64,000 nucleotides of DNA, taken from contig BPGJ01000003.1 in assembly GCA_026002975.1 (NCBI GenBank), forward strand, positions 1 to 64,000, given 5' to 3'. This document shows positions 25,216-33,130 of the stretch, piece after piece. The notes below the pieces were generated by a model. That model had not been told where the DNA came from. It made no database searches and saw nothing but the letters and a program-made list of their open reading frames with translations. This DNA is from Acidimicrobiia bacterium (GTDB lineage Bacteria; Actinomycetota; Acidimicrobiia; Spongiisociales; ZC4RG35). Each line of letters begins with the position of its first letter. Positions within the stretch are counted from its first letter, which is position 1. The position numbers and the translations under genes were made by a program.

Positions 25216-26151
25216 GTGCGGAAGGTAGCCGTGGTCGGGCTGCGGCACCAGGACCTCGACATCGAACGGGAAGTCCTGGCAGGCATGGACGTCGACCTCG
25301 TCCGGCTCGATGCCGGACGATGGGAGGACGCCGCCGACGCCGATGTGCTGATCGTCGGATCGAGTCCCCGCCTCGACCGGCGAGCCCTCGGTCGCCTGCG
25401 GGGTAGGGCCATCGTTCGGGCTGGTATCGGTCTGGACTCCATCGATCTGGTAGCCGCACGGGAGTTGGGCTACACCATCGCCTACGTGCCCGACTACGGG
25501 ACGGAAGCCGTGGCGTTTCATACCCTCGCCCTGGCGTGTGCCGCCCTCCGGCGTCTGGTGGCGGCCCACCAGACGGTGCTGGCGGGAGGCTGGGGTTTCG
25601 ACGCCCTTCGGCCACTCCATCTTCCGTCGTCTTCCACAGCCGGGGTGGTGGGTCTGGGACGAATAGGTAGACGGGTGGCGGAGCTGTTCGTAGCGGTGGG
25701 TTTCGGGCGGGTGGTTGGACACGACCCGTGGGCGCAGCCACCGCCAGGAGTCGAGTTGGCGGAGCTGGGCGATCTCCTGGGCACGGCCGACGTCGTCACC
25801 CTCCACGTCCCACACACCGGAGAGGTCCTCTTGGGAGCGACCGAGCTCGGGAGGATGAAGGAGGGATCGGTGCTGGTCAACACCGCCCGGGGCGGCCTGG
25901 TCGACTTCCATGCGCTCGCCGAGGGTCTGAGGCGGGGAAGGCCGGGGATGGCGGCCTTGGACACGTTCGACCAGGAGCCGCCGGATCTGCGCGCCTTCTC
26001 GGGCTTGGAGGATCGGCTGGTCCTCACCCCGCACATGGCCTGGTACACCGAGGAGACGGAGACCCTCCTCCGTAGGCGGGCCGCCGAGGAGGCACGGAGG
26101 CTCCTGATCGGAGAGGCTCCGCTCAACCCGGTAGAGCTCGAGGAGGTCTGA
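25216..26151 (+). CDS. D-2-hydroxyacid dehydrogenase 1
   Basis: 311-aa NAD-dependent 2-hydroxyacid dehydrogenase. Rossmann motif VVGLGRIGRRVAELF; catalytic Arg in VNTARGGLVD, Glu in DTFDQEPP and His in TPHMAWYTEET. Interconverts 2-hydroxy and 2-oxo acids. GTG start fixed by the -10 box 6 nt upstream. First of five genes running plus (dehydrogenase, creatininase-like, cupin, Gfo/Idh, LLM monooxygenase), with overlaps of 4 nt between most. Confidence 0.87.
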   Translation: MRKVAVVGLRHQDLDIEREVLAGMDVDLVRLDAGRWEDAADADVLIVGSSPRLDRRALGRLRGRAIVRAGIGLDSIDLVAARELGYTIAYVPDYGTEAVAFHTLALACAALRRLVAAHQTVLAGGWGFDALRPLHLPSSSTAGVVGLGRIGRRVAELFVAVGFGRVVGHDPWAQPPPGVELAELGDLLGTADVVTLHVPHTGEVLLGATELGRMKEGSVLVNTARGGLVDFHALAEGLRRGRPGMAALDTFDQEPPDLRAFSGLEDRLVLTPHMAWYTEETETLLRRRAAEEARRLLIGEAPLNPVELEEV

Positions 26152-26154
26152 GCA

Positions 26155-26901
26155 GTGAAGTCCATCTACCGCTTGTCGAGTCCAGAGGTAGAGGAGGCGT
26201 TGGCCGCCACTCGTACGGTGGTGATCCCGCTCGGGAGCGTGGAGCAGCACGGCCCCCATCTTCCGTGCGGCACCGACACGATGGCGGCCGAGCTGGTCGC
26301 CGCGGAAGTGGCCGAACGCCTGGACGCGCTCCTGGTGCCTTTCGGCCCCTACGGGGTCACCCCCATCCACGCCGGTCATCCCGGGACGATCTCCCTCAGC
26401 CGCCACACCTTCGAAGCCCTGCTGAGCGACATCTGTCGGCAGCTCGTGGACGGCGGAGCTCGATGGTTCCTCTTCGTGAACTGGCACGAGGGCAACATCC
26501 CGTCGATGGATGCAGTGGCCATGGAGCTGCAGAAGAGCAACCCAGGCGTCTACGTGGTGTCGGCGCAGGCCTGCTACGTCGCTCAGGAGATCTACGCCGG
26601 CGAGGGAGGCGAGCTCACCCACGGCGGCGGGATCGAAGCGATGGCGGTGATGGCCTACGACCCGTCGCTGGTGAAGGAAACCCGAGCGGCGACCCGACCC
26701 GAGCGGGCGGCCGCCCTCGACCGGATGAGACGAGGTCGGACGGTGTACGGGTACATCACCGACGTCACCGAGATCGACCGGGAAGGCTGGTACGGCGATC
26801 CGGCCTGGGCTACCCGGGAGCGGGCTGAGGCGTTCCCCCACCGGGTGGCGGATGAGATCGTTCGGGCGTTCGAGGAGATCAGGAAGTTGAGGCTTGGATG
26901 A
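26155..26901 (+). CDS. Creatininase-family amidohydrolase
   Basis: 248 aa, the usual family length. Metal site E30 and H32 in GSVEQHGPHLP, D41 in CGTDT, His in FVNWHEGNIPS and Glu in THGGGIEAMAV. The family includes creatinine amidohydrolase, FAPy deformylase-type and mycofactocin-type proteins; the catalytic ligands are complete but the substrate is not inferable. GTG start 3 nt after the dehydrogenase stop. Overlaps the next cupin by 4 nt. Confidence 0.88.
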   Translation: MKSIYRLSSPEVEEALAATRTVVIPLGSVEQHGPHLPCGTDTMAAELVAAEVAERLDALLVPFGPYGVTPIHAGHPGTISLSRHTFEALLSDICRQLVDGGARWFLFVNWHEGNIPSMDAVAMELQKSNPGVYVVSAQACYVAQEIYAGEGGELTHGGGIEAMAVMAYDPSLVKETRAATRPERAAALDRMRRGRTVYGYITDVTEIDREGWYGDPAWATRERAEAFPHRVADEIVRAFEEIRKLRLG

Positions 26902-27263
26902 CCTTCGTTCGCGGTGAGCACCTGAGTTTCGAGGAACTGCCCGGGCGCCGGTCGGCCGATCCCTTCGGAGCCGGCGACGCCGCCGTCAGGGTGGTGGAGG
27001 TCACCCGCGGCGCACCCCGGACCGCCCATCGCCATCCGCACAGCGACGAGTACGTATACGTCGTGGCGGGGGAGGGGCGGCTGTGGGTCGATGGAGAGTG
27101 GGGACGGTTGGCGGCCGGCGATCTGGCGAGGATCCCCCGCGGTGCCCTCCACGCCACGGTGGCGACCAGCCCCACGGTGCGCCTGGTCTGCTTCTTCGCC
27201 CATCCAGATCTCACATCCAACCTCGAAGAAACCGACCTTCCCATAGGAGAGGAGGAAGAATGA
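26898..27263 (+). CDS. Small cupin
   Basis: 121-aa single cupin. First motif TAHRHPHSDEYVYVVAGEGR (about residues 42-61), second IPRGALHATVATS. Both motifs keep their His ligands. ATG overlaps the creatininase-like stop; its own stop overlaps the next gene (ATGA), so the set is translationally coupled. May be an isomerase or a protective binding protein for an unstable intermediate; not assignable. Confidence 0.78.
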   Translation: MTFVRGEHLSFEELPGRRSADPFGAGDAAVRVVEVTRGAPRTAHRHPHSDEYVYVVAGEGRLWVDGEWGRLAAGDLARIPRGALHATVATSPTVRLVCFFAHPDLTSNLEETDLPIGEEEE

Positions 27264-28318
27264 ACGAGAAGGTGAGGCTGGCACCCGTGGGTCTCGGCCG
27301 CTGGGCGAGGGTACTCGCCCGGGGTGCGCTCCGGGGCGACGTGATCGAGCTCTACTCCTGTTACTCCCGTTCGGAGGAGAAGAGGAAAGCCTTCCAGGAG
27401 GAGTTCGGGATTCCCCGGTCGGCCGCCACCTACGAGGAGCTCCTGGCAGACCCGGACCTCGAGGGCGTCATCGTCACCACCCCGAACGACACCCATCGCC
27501 AGGTGATCGTGCAGGCCCTCGAGGCAGGAAAAGCCGTCTACACCGACAAACCCATCGCCCACACCCTGGAAGACGCCGCCGCCATCAAAGAAGCCGTGGA
27601 GCGCTCCGGGCTGGCTTTCGCGGTGGGCCACAGCGCCCGACGGCTCGGGGGTCACCGGGTGATGAAGGAGTGGATCGAATCGGGGCGAATCGGCCGTATC
27701 TCGCTGGCCGAAGCCAACTTCAGCAACGAGCGGGGCCTCGAGCTGAACCCCGACACCTGGCGGTGGTACGCCGACAAGTCCCCGGGTGGAACCCTGATCC
27801 AGCTGGGAGTACACCACGCCGACACCCTCCAGTACCTCCTCGGTCCGGTGGTCGCCGTGTCGGCCCACGCCCGGCGGCTCTACACCGCGGCGGAGGTTCC
27901 CGACGCCGTGATGTGCATCCTGGAATTCGAATCGGGTGCTCTCGGCTACCTGGGCTGCGGCTGGGCATCACCCGGGGTGTATCAGATGCGCCTACAGGGA
28001 ACCGAGGCGAACCTGATGTACGACCTCGACTTCACCCACTGGGACGAATCGCATCAGGCAGATCGCTGGTCCACCCTGGTGTCACAGGCATATGGTGAAT
28101 CGGTGAGGCCACCGGTGGAGATCCCACCCACCGACATGTTCCGTGAGCAACTCGAGGAGTTTGCCTTGGCCATACGTGGACGGGCGACGGTCGAGGTGGG
28201 CGCCGACGAGGCCATCCGGGCCCTGGCGGTGGTGCATGCCGCCCTTCGATCCTCGGACCGGCGAGGAGCGGCCGTGGAGGTCGGGGAACTGATGCAAGAG
28301 GTGGGCGCCAAGATTTGA
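27260..28318 (+). CDS. Gfo/Idh/MocA-family oxidoreductase 1
   Basis: 352-aa NAD(P)-dependent oxidoreductase of the sugar/inositol dehydrogenase superfamily. N-terminal APVGLGRWARVLARG in place of a strict GxGxxG, then EGVIVTTPNDTH and the EKP-motif equivalent VYTDKPIAHTLEDA with Lys kept. C-terminal catalytic region GGTLIQLGVHHADTLQYLLG with the family His. The ATG has a strong SD (GGAGAGGAGGAAG). Acts on a polyol, sugar acid or cyclic alcohol; substrate unknown. TTGA overlap with the following monooxygenase. Confidence 0.83.
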   Translation: MNEKVRLAPVGLGRWARVLARGALRGDVIELYSCYSRSEEKRKAFQEEFGIPRSAATYEELLADPDLEGVIVTTPNDTHRQVIVQALEAGKAVYTDKPIAHTLEDAAAIKEAVERSGLAFAVGHSARRLGGHRVMKEWIESGRIGRISLAEANFSNERGLELNPDTWRWYADKSPGGTLIQLGVHHADTLQYLLGPVVAVSAHARRLYTAAEVPDAVMCILEFESGALGYLGCGWASPGVYQMRLQGTEANLMYDLDFTHWDESHQADRWSTLVSQAYGESVRPPVEIPPTDMFREQLEEFALAIRGRATVEVGADEAIRALAVVHAALRSSDRRGAAVEVGELMQEVGAKI

Positions 28319-29133
28319 GGTTCACCTTCAAGCTCTGGCCTCAGGAGACGACCTGGGAGGACCTCCGGCGCGGGTGGGAGGCCGCCGACGTGGAGGGTTT
28401 CTGGTCGGGTGGTTGGATCAACGACCATCTGCTCCCACCCCGCGCATCGGAGGACCTGCCGATCCTCGAAGCATGGACCGTTCTCGCCGGTCTGGCCGCC
28501 CGGACGCGTCGGCTCACCCTGGGGACCATGGTTGCCTGCAACACGTATCGGCATCCTTCCCTCTTGGCGAAGATGGCGACCACCCTGGACCACGTGTCCG
28601 GCGGACGCCTTCGCCTCGGCCTCGGTGCAGGCTGGCACGAGAGGGAACACGAGGCGTTCGGGATACGGCTTCCTCCCCTGGGTGAACGGTTCGATCGTCT
28701 GGAGGAGACCCTCGAGATCCTCCGCGGTCTGTTCACACAAGAGGTGTTCGACTATCGGGGCCGCTTCTACCGGCTCCAAGGGGCACGCCTCGTGCCCAAG
28801 CCCGTCCAGGAGCCCGGGCCTCCTCTGGCGGTGGGAGGCGCGGGACCGCGTCGCACCATCCCGTTGGCTGCCCGCTGGGCGGACCTGTGGAACTTCCCCG
28901 ATTTCGGGTTCGATCCCGACACCTTTCGGGAGAGGCGGTCGCTTCTCGTGGAATCGAGCCGACTCCACGGACGCCGAGTCGAGGTGTCTGTCCAGTTCAG
29001 GTATTCGGGCGACTTGGGGGAGGTGCGGGAACGGGTGGCCGCCTATCGGGAGATAGGAGTGGACGAGATCCTCGTCAGCTTCGTCCCGCCCGTCGACCCG
29101 CTCGAACCCGTGCGGTTGGCCGAGCGGCTGTGA
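28315..29133 (+). CDS. LLM-class flavin-dependent monooxygenase/F420 oxidoreductase
   Basis: 272-aa bacterial-luciferase-like TIM barrel. Typical features: GTMVACNTYRHPSLLAKMAT, LDHVSGGRLRLGLGAGWHE and LEETLEILRGLFTQE. Cofactor may be FMN or F420; F420 is common in actinobacteria, so the assignment stays open. TTG start overlapping the Gfo/Idh stop (TTGA). Last gene of the operon; it converges on the alpha/beta hydrolase with a 1-nt gap. Confidence 0.85.
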   Translation: MRFTFKLWPQETTWEDLRRGWEAADVEGFWSGGWINDHLLPPRASEDLPILEAWTVLAGLAARTRRLTLGTMVACNTYRHPSLLAKMATTLDHVSGGRLRLGLGAGWHEREHEAFGIRLPPLGERFDRLEETLEILRGLFTQEVFDYRGRFYRLQGARLVPKPVQEPGPPLAVGGAGPRRTIPLAARWADLWNFPDFGFDPDTFRERRSLLVESSRLHGRRVEVSVQFRYSGDLGEVRERVAAYREIGVDEILVSFVPPVDPLEPVRLAERL

Positions 29134-29134
29134 G

Positions 29135-30268
29135 TCAGCCGCCCAGCTTCTCGGCCAGCCAGCGGAAGCTGGCGGGGCCCCACTCGCCGACGTGTTTGAA
29201 GGCGCAGTGGCCGTCGTCCGGATACACCCGGGCCTCCTTTCCCGTGACCGGCCCGTGCTCGAACATGAAGTAGATGTTCCCGATGGGCGCGAGATGGTCG
29301 TGTTTCCCGTTGATCATCAGGACCGGCATCGTGATCGAGTCGACGATCCCGAGTTCCGAGAGGGCCCACTTCCGGAAACGCTCCTCCTCCTTCTCCTGTG
29401 AGGTCGGAAGGAAGGATGGGGGACCGTCCGGAGGTCCGAAGCGCCACTGGGCCCGGCGGTTGGCGTTCGCGACGTACTGTTCCAACTCGTCGTCGGTCAT
29501 CCGATATCCGAATGGATGTCCCGCGATGGCCACCACGGCCTTGACGTCGTCGGGGTAGGTTCCGGCGAGCTGCATCACCGAATAGCCCCCACGGCTGATA
29601 CCGAAGGCACCCACCCGGCCGGCGTTCACCTCGGGGCGAGCGGCCAGGTAGTCGAAGGCGGCCTTCCAGGCGGTAACCGAGTCGGGTTCCCAGGGGAACG
29701 GGTTCTCCCCGGTCCCCGGACCGTCCACCACCAGCGAAGCGAGACCGTTCTCCAGGGCGTATTCGGCCGCCCATCCCCGGTCTTCCTTGAAGACGTCCGC
29801 GCCGCACATGATGAGGACCGCCGGGACCGGCCGGTCCGCCCGCGGTGAACGGAAGTGCCCTTTGATGGTCGCCCCTTGATGTTGGATGTCCACTACCTCC
29901 AAGGCAGGGTCGAGGTGGGCACACGCCTTGAGATACGCCCGACGGCAGTCCTCGCTGATCGACCTCTTGGCGTCGCTGATCTCCCCCGGAAAACGACCGA
30001 TAGCGTAGTAGGTCTTGGCTTGCAGATACTCCCTCCTCGCCCGTTCCAGATCGCCCTGGGCGGCCAGCCGATCGCCCTCCTCTTCGTGACGCCTTCCGTA
30101 CTCCCGCCAGACCGGGATCCAGACGTCCTCGGTTGTGCCGGTGAGGCGGGACACCGCTTCTCTCAGCTCGTCGAGATCGTCGATCATGGCGAGCCATCTC
30201 CGGTAGAAGCCGCCATGGGCGACGACGAAGGGATCTTCCGACGGTGCGAAACCCAGCTCGTTGCTCAC
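29135..30268 (-). CDS. Alpha/beta hydrolase (FrsA/C-C hydrolase-like)
   Basis: 377-aa alpha/beta hydrolase with a helical N-terminal cap (~residues 1-125), the plan of the 2,6-dihydroxypseudooxynicotine-hydrolase/FrsA-like group. Nucleophile S225 in AFGISRGGYS, Asp D324 in INGKHDHLAP and His H354 in PDDGHCAF; oxyanion region VDGPGTGENPF. GTG start with SD CCAAGGAGG. Operator 30297-30306 lies in the gap shared with the Sec PrdB-like gene, so both are probably induced together. Likely cleaves a C-C or ester bond of a catabolic intermediate (inference). Confidence 0.82.
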   Translation of the reverse strand: MSNELGFAPSEDPFVVAHGGFYRRWLAMIDDLDELREAVSRLTGTTEDVWIPVWREYGRRHEEEGDRLAAQGDLERARREYLQAKTYYAIGRFPGEISDAKRSISEDCRRAYLKACAHLDPALEVVDIQHQGATIKGHFRSPRADRPVPAVLIMCGADVFKEDRGWAAEYALENGLASLVVDGPGTGENPFPWEPDSVTAWKAAFDYLAARPEVNAGRVGAFGISRGGYSVMQLAGTYPDDVKAVVAIAGHPFGYRMTDDELEQYVANANRRAQWRFGPPDGPPSFLPTSQEKEEERFRKWALSELGIVDSITMPVLMINGKHDHLAPIGNIYFMFEHGPVTGKEARVYPDDGHCAFKHVGEWGPASFRWLAEKLGG

Positions 30269-30296
30269 CCTGCCTCCTTGGAACTCGAAGGGCTGA

Positions 30297-30306
30297 CAAA
30301 CGATTG
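30297..30306. promoter_or_regulatory. LacI-type operator CAAACGATTG
   Basis: Exact CAANCGNTTG copy between the alpha/beta hydrolase (minus) and the Sec PrdB-like gene (plus). It overlaps a CTGACA (30293-30298) and precedes TAGGAT (30314-30319). Confidence 0.73.
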
Positions 30307-30330
30307 TAGGTGTTAGGATCCCGCCCTCGC

Positions 30331-31134
30331 ATGGCCCTGTGGAGTGAGCTGTCGATCGATCCCGAGGAGCTGGGTCGCAAATATCGCGACTGGGTGGCGC
30401 GGGTGGAGGAGACCCACCACGGGGCCAACCATCGGGTCAACCAGACGGCGGCCTTCACACCTCTCTCCGGACCTCTCGAGGAATGCACGGTGGCTCTGGT
30501 GTCCACCGCGGGCGTGCACTTGGAGGACCAGCCTCCCTTCGACACGGAGAGCATCGAGGGCGATCCCTCCTACCGGATCATCCCCGGTGATGCAGCTCCA
30601 AACAGGCTTCGCTTCTCCCACACCCACTACGACACCTCCTCGGCACGGCTCGATCCCAACGTGGTGTTCCCCATCGACAGGCTGACCGAGCTGATGAACG
30701 CCGGCCGGATAGGGGAGGTCGCTCCCTTCCACATCGGGATGATGGGGTTCAACCCGGACCCGACGGAGGTCGCCGAACGAACCGCTCCGGAGGTCGCCGG
30801 GCTGCTCGCCGACGCCGACGTCGACGTTGTGATCCTGGTCCCCGGCTGACCCATGTGCCACCGGTCGGTCGGACTGATCCAGGGAGCCATCGAGTCGGCC
30901 GGTATCTCGACGGTCAGCCTCACCCTCCGCCCCGAGATCACCTTCCACATGAGGATCTCGCGGGCCGCCTACGTGCGGTTTCCGTTGGGTAATCCTCTGG
31001 GTGAACCGAACCGACCCGACCAGCACCACCTGGTGCTCGGTCAGCTGCTCGAGCTGTTGGAGTTGGCGCAAAGCCCGGAAACGGTGGTGGAGCTGCCCTT
31101 TCGGTGGAGGAGGTGGGACCGGTGGCTGGGATGA
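30331..31134 (+). CDS. Selenocysteine-containing PrdB/GrdB-like protein (selenoprotein B family)
   Basis: 267 aa when the in-frame UGA at 30847-30849 is read as Sec173, giving the motif LVPG-U-PMC-HRSVGLIQ (UxxC). The upstream part has the family segments RFSHTHYDTSSARLDPN and VFPIDRLTELM; the frame is open for 94 further codons after the UGA. Close to the length of D-proline reductase PrdB (~240 aa), much shorter than GrdB. In this family the position is Sec or Cys and is the redox centre. A 7-bp hairpin (two G-U and wobble pairs) with loop CGG lies at +14 to +30 after the UGA. TAGGAT box 11 nt before the ATG, operator just upstream. Its stop overlaps the next small gene. Physiological substrate in this non-clostridial setting is unknown. 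Confidence 0.85.
30863..30879 (+). promoter_or_regulatory. Bacterial SECIS-like hairpin in the PrdB-like gene
   Basis: GGTCGGT pairs with ACTGATC (five Watson-Crick and two G-U pairs), loop CGG. The loop occupies +21 to +23 after the UGA, the same distance as in the AhpD-like gene. Confidence 0.7.
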
Positions 31135-31412
31135 TCTATGAACGGGTGCGGGAGAGAACCCGGGAGCTGGAGAGCGCCCTCTATGCGGCTCTCGACGCCG
31201 CCGATAGATACCGTGAGACCGTTTCCGAGATCCTGGCCAGGGAAGAGTCGTCACCGACCGCCAACGAGATGGTCTCCAAGAGGCTGCGCCAGTTCCTGGG
31301 GAAGAGCGAAGCCATCATCCGGACGTTGGAGGACGACGCCTTGACCGAGATGCTGTTCCTCATCGACCGCCTGTTCGCCCTGGAGGCGGCCGAAGAGGGA
31401 CGCTTCATCTGA
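31131..31412 (+). CDS. Small helical protein coupled to the Sec PrdB-like gene
   Basis: 93 aa from ATG 31131, which overlaps the PrdB-like stop (ATGA); upstream in-frame starts at 31104 or 31122 are possible. No recognised domain. The sequence is charged and predicted helical with heptad-like spacing (RELESALYAALDAADRY, then FLIDRLFALEAAEEG); no signal peptide, Cys or membrane segment. Tight coupling suggests a partner subunit or assembly factor of the selenoprotein. Its 3' end overlaps the convergent CMD gene by 8 nt. Confidence 0.6.
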   Translation: MIYERVRERTRELESALYAALDAADRYRETVSEILAREESSPTANEMVSKRLRQFLGKSEAIIRTLEDDALTEMLFLIDRLFALEAAEEGRFI

Positions 31413-31968
31413 CCTCGACCGATTCGCGGCGAATCGCCTCGGCCAGTTCACCCTGGGTCGCCCCCAGGGTCTTGATCCAACGTTGGCCGCCGAAGGTGAA
31501 GCCCACCCAGTATCCGAGCTCCACTATCTCGGGCTCCGAGAAGTGCTCCCTCAGCTCCTTCCACAGTGCCTCGTCGGTGGCCGCCGACTGGGAATCCCAC
31601 ATGATGGCGTCGGCATACCTGAGGGCCACCTTCTGGCGGGCGTCGAACCGATCGGACTGCTCGTAGTTGAACAGCTCGTCCTTGTCCCGGTCGTCGAACG
31701 ACGCCGCGGTGCCCTGGCGGGCGCAGTAGCCACAGTCGGCCGAGAGCGCGATGTAGGCACGCAGCAGCTCCTTCAACTCGTAGTCCAGGACACCCGAGTG
31801 GTATATCCACTCCCGGGTCTTGGTGAAGGACCGCATCACACCGGGCACATGTGCCCTGATGGCCTGTATCTCGGGACCGGGTTTGCCGGCCGCGATCGCA
31901 TCCTCCAACCAGCGGCGGCACTCCGCATCCTCGACACGTGCGGGGGTGACGTAGCTGATGTTGGCCAT
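31405..31968 (-). CDS. Carboxymuconolactone decarboxylase/AhpD-like protein, CGYC form (A)
   Basis: 187-aa AhpD-fold protein. Redox motif SADCGYCARQ near residue 80; conserved surroundings EIQAIRAHVPGVMRSF and LGYWVGFTFGGQRWIKTLG. Cys paralogue of the Sec protein at 24.5-25.1 kb. No His four residues after the CxxC, unlike mycobacterial AhpD, so hydroperoxidase chemistry is not assured. Promoter TTGCTG-17-TAGGAT (32003-31998 and 31980-31975), 6 nt to the ATG, with operator 32001-32010 covering the -35. Divergent from LacI repressor 2. Confidence 0.85.
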   Translation of the reverse strand: MANISYVTPARVEDAECRRWLEDAIAAGKPGPEIQAIRAHVPGVMRSFTKTREWIYHSGVLDYELKELLRAYIALSADCGYCARQGTAASFDDRDKDELFNYEQSDRFDARQKVALRYADAIMWDSQSAATDEALWKELREHFSEPEIVELGYWVGFTFGGQRWIKTLGATQGELAEAIRRESVEVR

Positions 31969-31974
31969 GTCGGC

Positions 31975-31980
31975 ATCCTA
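31975..31980 (-). promoter_or_regulatory. Leaderless promoter of CMD-like protein A
   Basis: TAGGAT on the minus strand, 6 nt from the ATG at 31968; -35 TTGCTG (32003-31998) at 17-nt spacing. Confidence 0.7.
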
Positions 31981-32000
31981 GGCGCCGCGTCGGCCATCAG

Positions 32001-32010
32001 CAATCGATTG
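32001..32010. promoter_or_regulatory. LacI-type operator CAATCGATTG
   Basis: Exact, fully palindromic CAANCGNTTG copy between CMD-like A (minus) and LacI repressor 2 (plus). Its TTG forms the -35 TTGCTG of the CMD gene; it may also autoregulate the repressor. Confidence 0.77.
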
Positions 32011-32059
32011 CTCCATCGATCGTGGGTCGCCGTGTCGGGCCGGTCACGGGTGCCCTCGT

Positions 32060-32065
32060 TATGCT
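32060..32065 (+). promoter_or_regulatory. Leaderless -10 box TATGCT for LacI repressor 2
   Basis: TATGCT, 6 nt, then the ATG at 32072, without SD. Confidence 0.6.
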
Positions 32066-32071
32066 GTCGCC

Positions 32072-33103
32072 ATGGCCGGCCGGGTGACGTTGAGAGACGT
32101 GGCACGCGAGGCGGGTGTCCACACCTCGACGGCCTCGCGAGCCCTCAACCCCGCCACGCGCTCGGTGGTCAATCCTGAGACGGTCGAGAAGGTGCTCGCC
32201 GTGGCTCGTCGCCTCGGCTATCGACCTCACCCTCTGGCTCGGGGACTGCGCACCAACCAGACGATGACGATCGGAATGGTGATCCCCGACATCGAGAACC
32301 CCATCTTCGGGCCGCTGGTGGCCGGCGCCGAGTCGGTGTTCGGCGCGGGCGGGTATTCGGTGTTGATCACCAACGTGGACCGGGGTGGGAACGTGAAGCC
32401 GCTGGTGGCCACCCTGCTGGAGCGGAGAGTCGATGGTTTGGTGTTGGCCACGGCGCTGCGGGAGGACGAGGTGGTGTCGGAGTTGCGGGCCCAGGACATC
32501 CCCACGGTGTTGGTCAACCGGACCACCGACGAGTACCTGGTCCCTTCGATCGTGGTCGACGACCAGGCCGGTATCGGCCTGGTCGTGCGTCACCTGGTGG
32601 GCTTGGGTCACCGTCGGATAGGCCACGTGGCCGGGCCCCGTCACCTCTCCACGGGTTGGGGTCGCTACCAGGGGTTCTTCGGATGGATGCAGAGCCTCGG
32701 GCTGGACGTTTCGCCCGAGCAGGTCGAGGAAGCCGAGTGGTTTCAGGTGGAGCCCGGCTACCGGGCAGCGCAGCGTCTGCTCGAACGCCTGCCCGACCTG
32801 ACCGCCATCGTCGCCGGCAACGATCTGATCGGGCTGGGCTGCTACAGGGCGATCCGCGAGTTCGGCAAGGAGGTGGGTCGGGATGTTTCGGTCACCGGAT
32901 ACAACGACATCGCTCTGCTCGACCTCATGCAGCCTCCGATGACCTCGGTCAGGGTCCCTTTCCGGCGGATGGGGGAGGAGGCGGCCAAGCTGCTGCTCGG
33001 GCTCCTCTCGGGCGAGCGGTCCGACACCGAGACCATATCGGTACGCCTCCAGCCCATCCTCTCGGTGAGGTCGTCGACCGCTCCTCCGCCCGACGACGCC
33101 TAG
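32072..33103 (+). CDS. LacI-family transcriptional repressor 2
   Basis: 343 aa. HTH at the N-terminus (VTLRDVAREAGVHTSTASRAL, from residue 5), hinge PHPLARGLRTNQTMTIGMV, effector domain with VSVTGYNDIALLDLMQPPMTSV. Recognition helix GVHTSTASRAL differs from LacI repressor 1 only at positions adjacent to the conserved contacts, supporting a shared operator. Effector pockets differ, so two inducers could feed one regulon. Leaderless start. Operators flank the gene at 32001 and 33121. Confidence 0.92.
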   Translation: MAGRVTLRDVAREAGVHTSTASRALNPATRSVVNPETVEKVLAVARRLGYRPHPLARGLRTNQTMTIGMVIPDIENPIFGPLVAGAESVFGAGGYSVLITNVDRGGNVKPLVATLLERRVDGLVLATALREDEVVSELRAQDIPTVLVNRTTDEYLVPSIVVDDQAGIGLVVRHLVGLGHRRIGHVAGPRHLSTGWGRYQGFFGWMQSLGLDVSPEQVEEAEWFQVEPGYRAAQRLLERLPDLTAIVAGNDLIGLGCYRAIREFGKEVGRDVSVTGYNDIALLDLMQPPMTSVRVPFRRMGEEAAKLLLGLLSGERSDTETISVRLQPILSVRSSTAPPPDDA

Positions 33104-33120
33104 ATCGGTCGGCCAGGCGA

Positions 33121-33130
33121 CAATCGTTTG
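33121..33130. promoter_or_regulatory. LacI-type operator CAATCGTTTG
   Basis: Exact CAANCGNTTG copy whose last TTG begins the -35 box TTGTAG (33128-33133) of CMD-like protein B. Confidence 0.77.

Noticed and set aside
24478-26841. A 787-codon open frame on the minus strand across 24.5-26.8 kb
   Set aside because: It is antisense to five well-supported genes and has no domain resemblance; a high-GC shadow frame.
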